A DNA stretch of 64,000 nucleotides from positions 16,773 to 80,772 of the forward strand of contig NZ_WNKY01000025.1 in assembly GCF_009720825.1 (NCBI RefSeq). Direction: 5' to 3'. Position numbers and translations under genes: made by a program. Shown in pieces: positions 45,007-55,101 of the stretch. How positions within the stretch are numbered: the stretch's first letter is position 1; each line of letters opens with the position of its first letter. The DNA is from Duganella radicis (GTDB lineage Bacteria; Pseudomonadota; Gammaproteobacteria; Burkholderiales; Burkholderiaceae_D). A model generated the notes under the pieces. It was given only the letters and a program-made list of their open reading frames with translations, did no database searches and was not told where the DNA came from.

Positions 45007-47325
45007 ATGGTTGAAATCGAAATAGACGGCAAAAAAGTCGAAGTCCCTGCTGGTAGCATGGTGATGGACGCCGCCAACAAACTGGGAACCTACATTCCGC
45101 ACTTCTGCTATCACAAGAAATTGTCGATCGCGGCAAACTGCCGTATGTGCCTCGTCGAAGTGGAGAAGGCCCCCAAGCCTTTGCCAGCATGCGCCACGCC
45201 GGTCTCGGCGGGCATGATTGTGCGCTCCGCTTCGGACAAGGCCGTACAGGCGCAGAAGTCCGTGATGGAGTTCCTGCTGATTAACCACCCGCTGGACTGC
45301 CCGATCTGCGATCAGGGCGGCGAGTGCCAGCTGCAAGACTTGGCCGTGGGCTACGGCAAGGGCGATTCGCGCTACGAAGAAGACAAGCGCGTGGTGGCTC
45401 CGAAAGATGCCGGCCCGCTGGTGTCGATGCAGGAAATGGCCCGTTGCATCCAGTGCACCCGTTGCGTTCGTTTCGGCCAGGAAGTGGCCGGCGTGATGGA
45501 GCTGGGCATGATCGGCCGTGGCGAACATTCGGAAATCACCGCCTTCGTCGGCCAGACCGTGAACTCGGAAATGTCCGGCAACATGATCGACCTGTGCCCG
45601 GTCGGCGCACTGACGTCGAAGCCATTCCGCTACAGCGCCCGTACCTGGGAACTGTCGCGCCGTAAATCGGTCTCGCCGCACGACGGCCTGGGCGCCAACC
45701 TGATCGTTCAGGTCAAGGGCGGCAAGGTCAAGCGCGTGCTGCCGCTGGAAAACGACGCGGTCAACGAGTGCTGGATTTCCGACAAGGACCGCTTCTCGTA
45801 CGAAGGCCTGGACAGCGCCGAGCGCCTGACCCAGCCGATGCTGAAGCAGGGCGGCGAGTGGAAAGAAGTCGACTGGCAGACCGCGCTGGAATACGTGGCG
45901 CACGGCCTGAAAAACATCAAGCACGAACACGGCGCCAACGCGCTGGCATCGGTCGCCACCCAGCACTCGACGCTGGAAGAGCTGCACCTGCTGCAAAAGC
46001 TGACCCGCGCCATGGGCTCGGACAGCGTGGAAACCCGCCTGCGTCAAAGCGATTTCTCGCTGGACGTGACGCCATGGCTGGGCATGTCGATCAACGAGTT
46101 CGGCGCGCTGAACCGCGCCTTCGTGATCGGCTCGTTCCTGCGCAAGGATCATCCGCTGCTGGCCACCCGTCTGCGTACGGCAGTGAAGGGCGGCGCCAAG
46201 CTGTCGATCCTGCACGCGACCGACGACGACCTGCTGATGAACGTCGCCAACAAATTGATCGTTGCTCCATCGGATTGGCTGTCGGCGCTGTCGCAAGTGG
46301 TGGTGGCCGTGGCTAAAGCCAAGGAAGTGGCGGCTCCTGCCGGCTTCGAAGGCGTGCAAGCTTCGGACGCAGCTACCGCGATCGCCGCTTCGCTGCTGTC
46401 GGGCGAAAACAAGGGCGTCTTCCTGGGCAACGCCGCCACCCAGCACCCACAAGCTGCCGCGCTGCACGCGGCCGCGCAGTGGATCGCCGAGCAGACCGGC
46501 GCCAAGCTGGGCTACCTGACCGAAGCGGCCAACACCGTCGGTTCGTACATCGTCAACGCCAACGCCGGCAAGGCGCCAGCCTTCACCGAGCCGAAGCAGG
46601 CTTACCTGCTGCTCAACGCCGAACCGGAACTGGACGCGTACAACCCGCAAGCCGCCGTCGCCGCGCTGAAAAAAGCCGAGATGGTGGTGGTGATGTCCGC
46701 CTACAAGCACGGCATGGATTACGCCGACGTGCTGTTGCCGGTGTCGCCATTCAGCGAAACCTCGGGCACCTTCGTCAACTGCGAAGGCCGCGCGCAAAGC
46801 TTCAACGGCACCGTCAAGCCGCTGCTGGAAACCCGTCCTGCATGGAAAGTGCTGCGCGTGCTGGGCAACATCCTGGGCCTGTCGGGCTTCGACTACGACA
46901 CCTCGGAAGCGATCCGCGACGAAGTGCTGGGCGCCGGCGTGACCGACGTGTCGGCCAAGCTGAACAACGTTTCGAAAGTTGCGCTGGTAGCTGCTGCCGC
47001 GGCTTCCACCGGTCCGGAGCGTATCGCCGATGTACCGATCTACTTTGCCGACGCCGTGGTGCGCCGCGCCGAGTCGCTGCAAAAGATGGCCGACGCGGCC
47101 GCGCCGAAAGCGCACCTGTCGTCCGCCCTGGCGCAGCAACTGGGTGTTGCCGCCGGCGACAAGGTCAAAGTCACGCAAGGTTCCGGCAGCGCGATCCTGG
47201 TCGCCGCTGTTGACGCCAAACTGCCAGCCAACGCCGTGCGCGTGGCCGCCGCTCACGCGTCGACCGCCGCACTGGGCGGCATGTTCGGTTCCATCACCGT
47301 TGAAAAAGCAGGAGAGGTGAAATAA
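45007..47325 (+). CDS. nuoG: NADH-quinone oxidoreductase subunit G
   Basis: 772 residues. An N-terminal [2Fe-2S] ferredoxin domain (CYHKK region with NCRMCLVEVE), a His/Cys cluster region (HPLDCPICDQGGECQLQD), and CIQCTRCVRFGQEVAG precede a molybdopterin-oxidoreductase-like body with no visible molybdenum function. It carries electrons through the peripheral arm. Stop and nuoH start share a base (TAATG). Confidence 0.97.
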   Translation: MVEIEIDGKKVEVPAGSMVMDAANKLGTYIPHFCYHKKLSIAANCRMCLVEVEKAPKPLPACATPVSAGMIVRSASDKAVQAQKSVMEFLLINHPLDCPICDQGGECQLQDLAVGYGKGDSRYEEDKRVVAPKDAGPLVSMQEMARCIQCTRCVRFGQEVAGVMELGMIGRGEHSEITAFVGQTVNSEMSGNMIDLCPVGALTSKPFRYSARTWELSRRKSVSPHDGLGANLIVQVKGGKVKRVLPLENDAVNECWISDKDRFSYEGLDSAERLTQPMLKQGGEWKEVDWQTALEYVAHGLKNIKHEHGANALASVATQHSTLEELHLLQKLTRAMGSDSVETRLRQSDFSLDVTPWLGMSINEFGALNRAFVIGSFLRKDHPLLATRLRTAVKGGAKLSILHATDDDLLMNVANKLIVAPSDWLSALSQVVVAVAKAKEVAAPAGFEGVQASDAATAIAASLLSGENKGVFLGNAATQHPQAAALHAAAQWIAEQTGAKLGYLTEAANTVGSYIVNANAGKAPAFTEPKQAYLLLNAEPELDAYNPQAAVAALKKAEMVVVMSAYKHGMDYADVLLPVSPFSETSGTFVNCEGRAQSFNGTVKPLLETRPAWKVLRVLGNILGLSGFDYDTSEAIRDEVLGAGVTDVSAKLNNVSKVALVAAAAASTGPERIADVPIYFADAVVRRAESLQKMADAAAPKAHLSSALAQQLGVAAGDKVKVTQGSGSAILVAAVDAKLPANAVRVAAAHASTAALGGMFGSITVEKAGEVK

Positions 47326-48410
47326 TGGCTCTGCCTGAATTCGTCACTACCATCAATACCATGGGCGCGAACAGCGTGCTGGCCCCTGTGTGGCCGGCCG
47401 TCTGGGCCCTGATCCGCATCGTCGTGGTGCTGCTGCCACTGATGGGTCTGGTTGCTTACCTGACCCTGTGGGAACGTAAGTTCATCGGCTGGATTCAGAT
47501 CCGTGTCGGTCCTAACCGTGTGGGTCCGATGGGCCTGCTGCAACCGATCGCCGACGCGCTGAAACTGCTGTTCAAAGAGATCATCACCCCGGCCAAGGCG
47601 AATCCCGGCCTGTTCGTGATCGGTCCGATCATGACCATCATGCCGGCGCTGGCTTGCTGGGCGGTGGTGCCGTTCGGTCCGGAAGCCGTGCTGGCCAACG
47701 TCAACGCCGGCCTGCTGCTGCTGATGGCGATCACCTCGATGGAAGTCTACGGCATCATCATCGCCGGCTGGGCGTCGAACTCGAAGTACTCGTTCATGGG
47801 CGCGATGCGCGCCTCGGCACAGATGATTTCCTACGAGATCGCCATGGGCTTCGTGCTGGTGGTGGTGTTGATGGTGTCCGGTTCGCTGAACTTCGGCGAC
47901 ATCGTGGCCGGCCAACAGCACGGCACCTTTGCCGACAAGGGCCTGAACTTCCTGTCGTGGAACTGGCTGCCGCTGCTGCCGCTGTTCGTGGTCTACCTGA
48001 CCTCGGGCCTGGCGGAGTGCAACCGTCACCCGTTCGACGTGGTGGAAGGCGAGTCCGAGATCGTTGCCGGCCACATGGTGGAATACTCGGGCATGGCCTA
48101 CGCCATGTTCATGCTGGCCGAATACGCCAACATGATTCTGATCGCCACCCTGGCATCGATCATGTTCCTGGGCGGTTGGTCGGCGCCATTTGCCTTCCTG
48201 GAATTCTGGGGCGGTTTCGGCGGCTTCTTCTGGTTGTTCGTGAAAGCGTTCTTCCTGGTGTCCGTCTTCATCTGGGTGCGTGGTACTTTCCCTCGCTACC
48301 GTTACGACCAGATCATGCGTCTGGGCTGGAAAGTCTTCATCCCGCTGACGCTGGTGTGGCTGGTCCTGGTCGCAGGCTGGATGCAGACCTCCTGGAATAT
48401 CTGGAAGTAA
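47325..48410 (+). CDS. nuoH: NADH-quinone oxidoreductase subunit H
   Basis: 361 residues with about eight membrane helices. The conserved YLTLWERKFIGWIQIRVGPN, GWASNSKYSFMGAMRASAQM and AECNRHPFDVVEGESEIVAG segments line the quinone channel and couple it to proton pumping. It is coupled to nuoG by the TAATG overlap. Confidence 0.98.
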   Translation: MALPEFVTTINTMGANSVLAPVWPAVWALIRIVVVLLPLMGLVAYLTLWERKFIGWIQIRVGPNRVGPMGLLQPIADALKLLFKEIITPAKANPGLFVIGPIMTIMPALACWAVVPFGPEAVLANVNAGLLLLMAITSMEVYGIIIAGWASNSKYSFMGAMRASAQMISYEIAMGFVLVVVLMVSGSLNFGDIVAGQQHGTFADKGLNFLSWNWLPLLPLFVVYLTSGLAECNRHPFDVVEGESEIVAGHMVEYSGMAYAMFMLAEYANMILIATLASIMFLGGWSAPFAFLEFWGGFGGFFWLFVKAFFLVSVFIWVRGTFPRYRYDQIMRLGWKVFIPLTLVWLVLVAGWMQTSWNIWK

Positions 48411-48422
48411 GGATTAAAGAAA

Positions 48423-48911
48423 ATGGAACGTTTAAAAGATTTCATCGGCAGCTTCATGCTGACCGAGCTGATCAAAGGGATGGCGCTGACGGGCAAGTAT
48501 ATGTTCTCGCGCAAGATCACCGTGCAGTACCCGGAAGAGAAGACCCCGATGTCGCCTCGCTTCCGCGGCCTGCACGCGCTGCGCCGCTATCCGAATGGCG
48601 AAGAGCGCTGCATCGCCTGCAAACTGTGCGAAGCGGTGTGCCCGGCGATGGCCATCACCATCGAATCGGAACAGCGTGATGACGGCTCGCGCCGCACCAC
48701 CCGTTACGACATCGACCTGACCAAGTGCATCTTCTGCGGTTTCTGCGAAGAGTCGTGCCCGGTTGATTCGATCGTTGAAACGCATGTGCTGGAATACCAC
48801 GGCGAAAAACGCGGCGATCTGTACTACACGAAAGAGATGCTGCTGGCCGTAGGCGATCGTTATGAGAATGAGATCGCCGCAGCCCGCGCAGCGGACGCTC
48901 CATATCGCTGA
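48423..48911 (+). CDS. nuoI: NADH-quinone oxidoreductase subunit I
   Basis: 162 residues. Two [4Fe-4S] motifs, CIACKLCEAVCP and CIFCGFCEESCP, carry clusters N6a and N6b that pass electrons to NuoB. An N-terminal amphipathic helix anchors it to the membrane arm. It is followed by a 75-base gap with a hairpin before nuoJ. Confidence 0.98.
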   Translation: MERLKDFIGSFMLTELIKGMALTGKYMFSRKITVQYPEEKTPMSPRFRGLHALRRYPNGEERCIACKLCEAVCPAMAITIESEQRDDGSRRTTRYDIDLTKCIFCGFCEESCPVDSIVETHVLEYHGEKRGDLYYTKEMLLAVGDRYENEIAAARAADAPYR

Positions 48912-48917
48912 CGTCAT

Positions 48918-48943
48918 GCGGGCCAAGTGCAAGCGCGGCCCGC
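48918..48943 (+). other. Hairpin in the nuoI-nuoJ gap
   Basis: Perfect 7-base arms GCGGGCC and GGCCCGC enclose a 12-base loop, seven bases after the nuoI stop. No T run follows, so it is not a strong terminator. It sits in the longest gap of the nuo operon (75 bases) and could act as an mRNA stability or processing element between the peripheral-arm and membrane-arm genes. Confidence 0.55.
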
Positions 48944-48986
48944 TACAGCGATTTGATCAACAAACTGTACGTCTCTTGGGTTAGTT

Positions 48987-49616
48987 ATGGAATTTAAAAC
49001 TGCTTTGTTCTACGCCTTCTCAGCCATCATGGTATTGGCTGCGACGCGCGTTATCACGGCCCGCAATCCCGTGCACGCCGCACTGTTCCTGGTGCTGTCG
49101 TTCTTCTCGGCGGCCGGCATCTGGATGCTGCTGGAAGCCGAGTTCCTGGCCATCGTGCTGGTGCTGGTCTACGTCGGCGCCGTGATGGTGCTGTTCCTGT
49201 TCGTGGTGATGATGCTGGACATCGACACCGACAAGCTGCGCGAAAACTTCTGGGGTTATCTGCCAGTCGCTTCGTTTGTCGGCGTGATCATCGTGCTGGA
49301 AATGGCCGCCGTGCTGTGGCGCTCCTTCCTGTCGTTCGACCAGCAGGCAGTCAATGCCGGCAACATCGGCGGCACCAAGGAACTGGGCCTGCTGATCTAC
49401 ACCAAATACATCTACGGCTTTGAAATCGCCGCCGCCATCCTGCTGGTCGCGATCATTGCAGCCGTGGCGCTGACCCTGCGCAAGCGCAAGGACACCAAAC
49501 ATTTCGACCCAGCCGACGCCGTGCGCGTCAAGCGCAATGACCGTCTGAAGATCGTCAAGATCGATCCGGTCACCAATCGTGGCGCGGCCGAAGCAGAAGT
49601 TAAGGAGGCACCATGA
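48987..49616 (+). CDS. nuoJ: NADH-quinone oxidoreductase subunit J
   Basis: 209 residues with five membrane helices and the conserved NPVHAALFLVLSFFSAAGIW and YVGAVMVLFLFVVMMLD segments, the latter the pi-bulge helix important in coupling. The soluble Lys/Arg-rich C-terminal tail is typical of this lineage. Its stop overlaps the nuoK start by four bases. Confidence 0.97.
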   Translation: MEFKTALFYAFSAIMVLAATRVITARNPVHAALFLVLSFFSAAGIWMLLEAEFLAIVLVLVYVGAVMVLFLFVVMMLDIDTDKLRENFWGYLPVASFVGVIIVLEMAAVLWRSFLSFDQQAVNAGNIGGTKELGLLIYTKYIYGFEIAAAILLVAIIAAVALTLRKRKDTKHFDPADAVRVKRNDRLKIVKIDPVTNRGAAEAEVKEAP

Positions 49617-49921
49617 CTTTATCCCTGGCTCACTACCTCGTCCTGGGCGCGATCCTGTTCGCGATCTCGATCGTTGGTATTTTCCTGAACCGCAAGAACA
49701 TCATCATCCTGCTGATGGCCATCGAACTGATGCTGCTGGCAGTGAACATGAACTTCATCGCGTTCTCGCATTACCTCGGTGATGCGGCAGGGCAGATCTT
49801 TGTCTTCTTTATCCTGACCGTGGCGGCCGCCGAATCGGCAATCGGCCTCGCGATCCTGGTGGTTCTGTTCCGTAATCTGGACACCATCAACGTGGAAGAC
49901 CTGGACAGCCTGAAGGGCTAA
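49613..49921 (+). CDS. nuoK: NADH-quinone oxidoreductase subunit K
   Basis: 102 residues with three membrane helices. Conserved Glu residues lie in LLMAIELMLLAVN and in AAAESAIGLAI, both on the proton path. It overlaps nuoJ by four bases and precedes nuoL by 36. Confidence 0.98.
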   Translation: MTLSLAHYLVLGAILFAISIVGIFLNRKNIIILLMAIELMLLAVNMNFIAFSHYLGDAAGQIFVFFILTVAAAESAIGLAILVVLFRNLDTINVEDLDSLKG

Positions 49922-49957
49922 TTTAAACCTCTCGAAAAATAACGATCAAGGTTCATC

Positions 49958-52045
49958 ATGGCGGTTACACTTAACCCTAATCTCCTGCTAGTCGTACCAC
50001 TGGCGCCCTTGGCGGGCGCTGCGGTGGCGGGCTTGTTGGGAACTAAATTCTTTGGCAACGTGGTCGGTCGCAAGACCTCGACCGCGGCGACCATCCTGGG
50101 CGTGCTGGTGGCATTCATCATTTCGGCGATGACGCTGAACGATGTCATCAACGGCGCCACCTTCAACGGCACCATCTACAACTGGATGACGGTGGCCGGC
50201 ATGAAGATGGAAGTAGGCTTCCAGATCGATTCGCTGTCGGCGATGATGATGTGCGTGGTGACCTTCGTGTCGCTGATGGTGCACATCTACACCATCGGCT
50301 ACATGGCGGAAGACGAAGGCTACAACCGCTTCTTCTCCTACATCTCGCTGTTCACCTTCTCCATGCTGATGCTGGTGATGTCGAACAACTTCCTGCAACT
50401 GTTCTTCGGCTGGGAAGCCGTGGGTCTGGTGTCCTATCTGCTGATCGGCTTCTGGTACACCCGTCCTACCGCGATCTTCGCCAACATGAAGGCCTTCCTG
50501 GTCAACCGTGTGGGTGACTTCGGCTTCATCCTGGGCATCGGCCTGCTGCTGGCTTACGCCGGTTCGATGAACTACCAGGAAGTGTTCGCCAAGCGCGAAG
50601 CGCTGGCGCTGCTGACCCTGCCGGGCACCGACTGGATGCTGCTGTCGGTTGCCTGCATCTGCCTGTTCATCGGCGCGATGGGTAAATCGGCGCAGTTCCC
50701 GCTGCACGTGTGGCTGCCTGACTCGATGGAAGGCCCAACCCCGATTTCGGCACTGATTCACGCGGCAACCATGGTTACCGCAGGTATCTTCATGGTGTCG
50801 CGCATGTCGCCGCTGTTCGAGCTGTCGGACACCGCGCTGTCCTTCATCATCGTGATCGGTTCGATCACCGCGCTGTTCATGGGCTTCCTGGGCATCATCC
50901 AGAACGACATCAAGCGTGTGGTTGCTTACTCGACCCTGTCGCAGCTGGGCTACATGACCGTGGCGCTGGGCTGCTCGGCTTACTCGGTGGCCGTGTTCCA
51001 CCTGATGACCCACGCGTTCTTCAAGGCACTGCTGTTCCTGGGCGCTGGTTCGGTCATCATCGGCATGCACCACGACCAGGACATCCGCAACATGGGCGGC
51101 CTGCGCAAGTACATGCCGATCACCTGGATCACCTCGCTGCTGGGCTCGCTGGCCCTGATCGGTACGCCGTTCTTCTCGGGCTTCTACTCGAAAGACTCGA
51201 TCATCGAAGCCGTGGCAGAGACCCACATCGCTGGCGCCGGCTTCGCACACTTCGCCGTACTGGCTGGCGTGTTCGTGACCGCGTTCTACTCGTTCCGTAT
51301 GTACTTCCTGGTGTTCCACGGTAAGGAGCGCTTCGGCCAGGCCCACGCGCACGGCCACGACGATCATCACGCCAAGCATGACGATCACCACGCTCACGAC
51401 TCCGACGCGCATCACGAAGAAGAGGAAGACGATCACGGCCACCACGGCCTGGCCCCAGGCCAGAAACCGCACGAGTCGCCATTCGTGGTCTGGTTCCCGC
51501 TGGTTGCCCTGGCGATCCCGTCGGTCATCATCGGCGCCCTGGCGATCGGTCCCATGCTGTTCGGCGACTTCTTCAAAGGCGTGATCTTTGTTGGTGAAAA
51601 CCACCACGCGATGGAAGAGCTGGCACACGAGTTCCACGGCCCTGTGGCCATGGCGATCCACTCGCTGACCTCGCTGCCGCTGTGGCTGGCGATCGCTGGC
51701 GTGGCGTCGTCGTACTACTGCTACATGATCAACCCACGCGTACCGGCCTGGTTCTACGACAAGTTCAAGTTCCTGCACACCCTGCTGGACAACAAGTACT
51801 ACATGGACAAGTTCAACGAAGCGGTATTCGCAGCCGGCGCGCGCCTGCTGGGTAACGGTTTGTGGAACGTGGGCGACAAGACCCTGATCGACGGCCTGCT
51901 GGTGAACGGCAGCGCCAAACTGGTCGGCTGGTTCTCGACGCTGACCCGCCTGGCGCAGACTGGTTACATCTACCACTATGCGTTCGTCATGATCCTCGGC
52001 ATTCTGGGGTTCCTGGTCTACTTCCTGCCGTTTTGGCACGCTTAA
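49958..52045 (+). CDS. nuoL: NADH-quinone oxidoreductase subunit L
   Basis: 695 residues, an antiporter-like subunit with about 16 membrane helices and a C-terminal lateral helix. LFFGWEAVGLVSYLLIGFW with the proton-path Glu, GAMGKSAQFPLHVWLPDSMEG split by the membrane, and AATMVTAGIFM are conserved. A striking His/Asp/Glu-rich soluble loop (residues about 462-500) lies after the YFLVFHGKERFGQ segment and is not needed for the core fold. It is the distal proton pump. Confidence 0.97.
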   Translation: MAVTLNPNLLLVVPLAPLAGAAVAGLLGTKFFGNVVGRKTSTAATILGVLVAFIISAMTLNDVINGATFNGTIYNWMTVAGMKMEVGFQIDSLSAMMMCVVTFVSLMVHIYTIGYMAEDEGYNRFFSYISLFTFSMLMLVMSNNFLQLFFGWEAVGLVSYLLIGFWYTRPTAIFANMKAFLVNRVGDFGFILGIGLLLAYAGSMNYQEVFAKREALALLTLPGTDWMLLSVACICLFIGAMGKSAQFPLHVWLPDSMEGPTPISALIHAATMVTAGIFMVSRMSPLFELSDTALSFIIVIGSITALFMGFLGIIQNDIKRVVAYSTLSQLGYMTVALGCSAYSVAVFHLMTHAFFKALLFLGAGSVIIGMHHDQDIRNMGGLRKYMPITWITSLLGSLALIGTPFFSGFYSKDSIIEAVAETHIAGAGFAHFAVLAGVFVTAFYSFRMYFLVFHGKERFGQAHAHGHDDHHAKHDDHHAHDSDAHHEEEEDDHGHHGLAPGQKPHESPFVVWFPLVALAIPSVIIGALAIGPMLFGDFFKGVIFVGENHHAMEELAHEFHGPVAMAIHSLTSLPLWLAIAGVASSYYCYMINPRVPAWFYDKFKFLHTLLDNKYYMDKFNEAVFAAGARLLGNGLWNVGDKTLIDGLLVNGSAKLVGWFSTLTRLAQTGYIYHYAFVMILGILGFLVYFLPFWHA

Positions 52046-52076
52046 TTAGCTGATACGCAAAGAGATAACGATAACC

Positions 52077-53576
52077 ATGATGCAGTCAACCATATCTACA
52101 CTACCTCCGTACCTGAGCCTGGCGATCTGGCTCCCGATTATTTTCGGTCTGATCGTCCTGGCGGTAGGGCGCGACAGCAACGCCGGCTTTACCCGCGTGC
52201 TGACCCTGATCGGCTCCATCGTCAGCTTCGGCGCGACGATCCCGCTGATCACCAATTTTGACAATGCCGCCCACGGCATGCAGTTCGTCGAGAAAGCGGC
52301 CTGGATCGAGCGCTTCAACATCTGGTACGCGCTGGGCATCGACGGCCTGTCGCTGTGGTTCATTCCGCTGACCGCCTTCATCACCATCATCGTGGTGATC
52401 TCGGCCTGGCAAGTGATCCAGAACCGCGTGGCCCAGTACATGGGCGCCTTCCTGATCCTGTCCGGCATCATGATCGGCGTGTTCGCGGCCACCGACGGCC
52501 TGCTGTTCTACTTCTTCTTTGAAGCGACCCTGATCCCGATGTACATCATCATCGGTATCTGGGGCGGCGAGAACCGCGTGTATGCGTCGTTCAAGTTCTT
52601 CCTGTACACCTTCTTCGGCTCGCTGCTGACGCTGGTCGCCATCGTCTACCTGTACAACGTGACCGGTAGCTGGGACATCCTGCACTGGCACAAAACGCCG
52701 CTGACGATGAAAGAGCAGATCTTCATCTTCCTGGCCTTCTTCATGGCGTTTGCCGTGAAAGTGCCGATGTTCCCGGTCCACACCTGGCTGCCGGACGTCC
52801 ACGTGGAAGCGCCGACCGGCGGTTCCGCCGTGCTGGCCGCGATCATGCTGAAACTGGGCGCGTACGGCTTCATCCGTTTCTCGCTGCCGATCACCCCGGA
52901 CGCCTCGCACTACCTGTCGGGCTTTGTGATCACCCTGTCGCTGATCGCCGTGATCTACGTCGGCCTGGTGGCGCTGGTGCAGAAAGACATGAAAAAGCTG
53001 GTCGCCTACTCGTCGATCGCGCACATGGGCTTCGTCACCCTGGGCTTCTTCATGTTCAACGCCATGGCAGTGCAGGGCGCCATCATGCAGATGATCTCGC
53101 ACGGCTTCGTGTCGGGCGCGATGTTCCTGTGCATCGGCGTGCTGTACGACCAGGCGCACTCGCGCCAGATCGCCGACTACGGTGGTGTGGTCAACAAGAT
53201 GCCCAAGTTCGCCGCCTTCTTCATCCTGTTCTCGATGGCCAACTGCGGCCTGCCGGCGACCTCCGGTTTCGTCGGCGAGTTCATGGTGATCCTGGGCGCC
53301 ACCCAGTACAACTTCTGGATTGGCCTGCTGGCGGCGACCGCCCTGATCTTCGGCGCGGCGTACTCGCTGTGGATGGCCAAGCGCGTCATCTTCGGCAAAG
53401 TGGCCAACCACCACGTGGCCGAGCTGGTAGACCTGAACGGCCGTGAATTCTTCATGCTGGGCATTCTGGCAGTCGCCACGCTGTACATGGGCCTGTACCC
53501 AGCGCCATTCACCGACACGATGCAAACCTCGGTCGCTGACCTGCTGGCGCACGTCGCCCATAGCAAGCTGCCTTAA
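52077..53576 (+). CDS. nuoM: NADH-quinone oxidoreductase subunit M
   Basis: 499 residues, antiporter-like, with about 14 membrane helices. FFFEATLIPMYIIIGIWG carries the conserved Glu, and AVKVPMFPVHTWLPDVHVEA carries the conserved Lys/His region. It is a proton-pumping subunit between NuoL and NuoN in the membrane arm. The gap to nuoN is 19 bases. Confidence 0.97.
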   Translation: MMQSTISTLPPYLSLAIWLPIIFGLIVLAVGRDSNAGFTRVLTLIGSIVSFGATIPLITNFDNAAHGMQFVEKAAWIERFNIWYALGIDGLSLWFIPLTAFITIIVVISAWQVIQNRVAQYMGAFLILSGIMIGVFAATDGLLFYFFFEATLIPMYIIIGIWGGENRVYASFKFFLYTFFGSLLTLVAIVYLYNVTGSWDILHWHKTPLTMKEQIFIFLAFFMAFAVKVPMFPVHTWLPDVHVEAPTGGSAVLAAIMLKLGAYGFIRFSLPITPDASHYLSGFVITLSLIAVIYVGLVALVQKDMKKLVAYSSIAHMGFVTLGFFMFNAMAVQGAIMQMISHGFVSGAMFLCIGVLYDQAHSRQIADYGGVVNKMPKFAAFFILFSMANCGLPATSGFVGEFMVILGATQYNFWIGLLAATALIFGAAYSLWMAKRVIFGKVANHHVAELVDLNGREFFMLGILAVATLYMGLYPAPFTDTMQTSVADLLAHVAHSKLP

Positions 53577-53595
53577 GTAGAACGGAAACACATAC

Positions 53596-55101
53596 ATGAC
53601 TACACCTATTCCACAAGAGGCGATCAACCTGGTCCCGGCGTATGCCGAGGTCGCGGTGACGATCTGCGCTTCCGCCATTCTGCTGATCGACATGTTCCTG
53701 TCCAAGGCGCAGCGTTCGATCACCTACGTGCTGTCCCTGCTGACGCTGTTGATTTGCGCCGGCATCAGCTATGCTGACTTCGCTTCGGGCGCGACCACCT
53801 ATACCTTCCACGGTATGTTCGTGTCGGACCCGATGGCCAACCTGCTGAAACTGTTCACCTACCTGACCATGGGTATGACGCTGGTGTATTCGCGCCAGTA
53901 CGCCGATGACCGCGGCATGCTGAGCGGTAACCTGGGCGGCGAGTTCTACGTGCTGGCGCTGTTCGCCATGCTGGGCCAGCTGATCATGATCTCGGGCTCG
54001 AACTTCCTGTCGATCTACCTGGGCGTGGAACTGATGTCGCTGTCGCTGTACGCGCTGGTGGCCATGCGCCGCGACAACGTGCGTGCGACCGAAGCGGCGA
54101 TGAAGTACTTCGTGCTGGGCGCGCTGGCTTCCGGTTTCCTGCTGTACGGCATGTCGATGCTGTACGGCGCGACCGGCACGCTGGATATCCGCGGCGTTTC
54201 GGCCGCTGTGGCGGCCGGCACCATCAAGCCGACCATCCTGGTGTTCGGCATCGTGTTCCTGGTGGCTGGCCTGGCCTTCAAACTGGGCGCCGTGCCATTC
54301 CACATGTGGGTGCCGGACGTCTACGACGGTTCGCCTACCGCCGTGACCCTGCTGCTGGGCGGCGCACCGAAGATCGCCACCTTCGCGATCTGCATCCGCC
54401 TGCTGGTGGAAGGCCTGCTGCCGATGGCGTTCGACTGGCAGCAAATGCTGCTGGTGCTGGCCGTGCTGTCGCTGGCCGTCGGCAACCTCACCGCCATCGC
54501 GCAGACCAACATCAAGCGTATGCTGGCTTACTCGACCATCGCCCAGATCGGCTTCGTGCTGCTGGGCCTGCTGTCGGGCGTGGCCGGCACCACCGACCGC
54601 ACCGGCATCGCCGCCGCCTACAGCGGCGCCATGTACTACGTGATCACCTACGTGCTGACCACCGTTGGCACCTTCGGCACCCTGATGTTGCTGTCGCGCG
54701 CCGGTTTCGACGCCGACAACATCAGCGACTTCAAGGGCCTGAGCAAGCGTAGCGGCTGGTTCGCGGTGGTGATGACCATCCTGCTGTTCTCGCTGGCCGG
54801 CGTGCCGCCGATGATGGGCTTTGCCGCCAAGTTCGCTGTGCTGAACTCGGTGCTGGGCACCGGCCAGATCTGGCTGACCGTGTTCGCGGTGATGTTCTCG
54901 CTGATCGGCGCGTTCTACTACCTGCGCGTGATCAAGCACATCTGGTTCGATGAGCCGGAAGACAGCTCGCCGCTCGCCGCATACGGCGACGTCAAGCTGG
55001 TGCTGAGCCTGAACGGCCTGGCCATCGTGGCCCTGGGCGTTCTGCCTGGCCCGTTGCTGGCAGCTTGCCTGTCGGCCATCAAGGTAACCTTGGCGACCTG
55101 A
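53596..55101 (+). CDS. nuoN: NADH-quinone oxidoreductase subunit N
   Basis: 501 residues, antiporter-like. YLGVELMSLSLYALVAM and FKLGAVPFHMWVPDVYDGSP are the conserved proton-path segments. It completes the 14-subunit set, so no nuo gene is missing. Its TGA stop shares one base with the following DUF2818 start (TGATG). Confidence 0.97.
   Translation: MTTPIPQEAINLVPAYAEVAVTICASAILLIDMFLSKAQRSITYVLSLLTLLICAGISYADFASGATTYTFHGMFVSDPMANLLKLFTYLTMGMTLVYSRQYADDRGMLSGNLGGEFYVLALFAMLGQLIMISGSNFLSIYLGVELMSLSLYALVAMRRDNVRATEAAMKYFVLGALASGFLLYGMSMLYGATGTLDIRGVSAAVAAGTIKPTILVFGIVFLVAGLAFKLGAVPFHMWVPDVYDGSPTAVTLLLGGAPKIATFAICIRLLVEGLLPMAFDWQQMLLVLAVLSLAVGNLTAIAQTNIKRMLAYSTIAQIGFVLLGLLSGVAGTTDRTGIAAAYSGAMYYVITYVLTTVGTFGTLMLLSRAGFDADNISDFKGLSKRSGWFAVVMTILLFSLAGVPPMMGFAAKFAVLNSVLGTGQIWLTVFAVMFSLIGAFYYLRVIKHIWFDEPEDSSPLAAYGDVKLVLSLNGLAIVALGVLPGPLLAACLSAIKVTLAT

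Noticed and set aside
44989..47256. 755-codon minus-strand frame opposite nuoG
   Set aside because: nuoG is complete with all cluster motifs, and the antisense translation has no family features.
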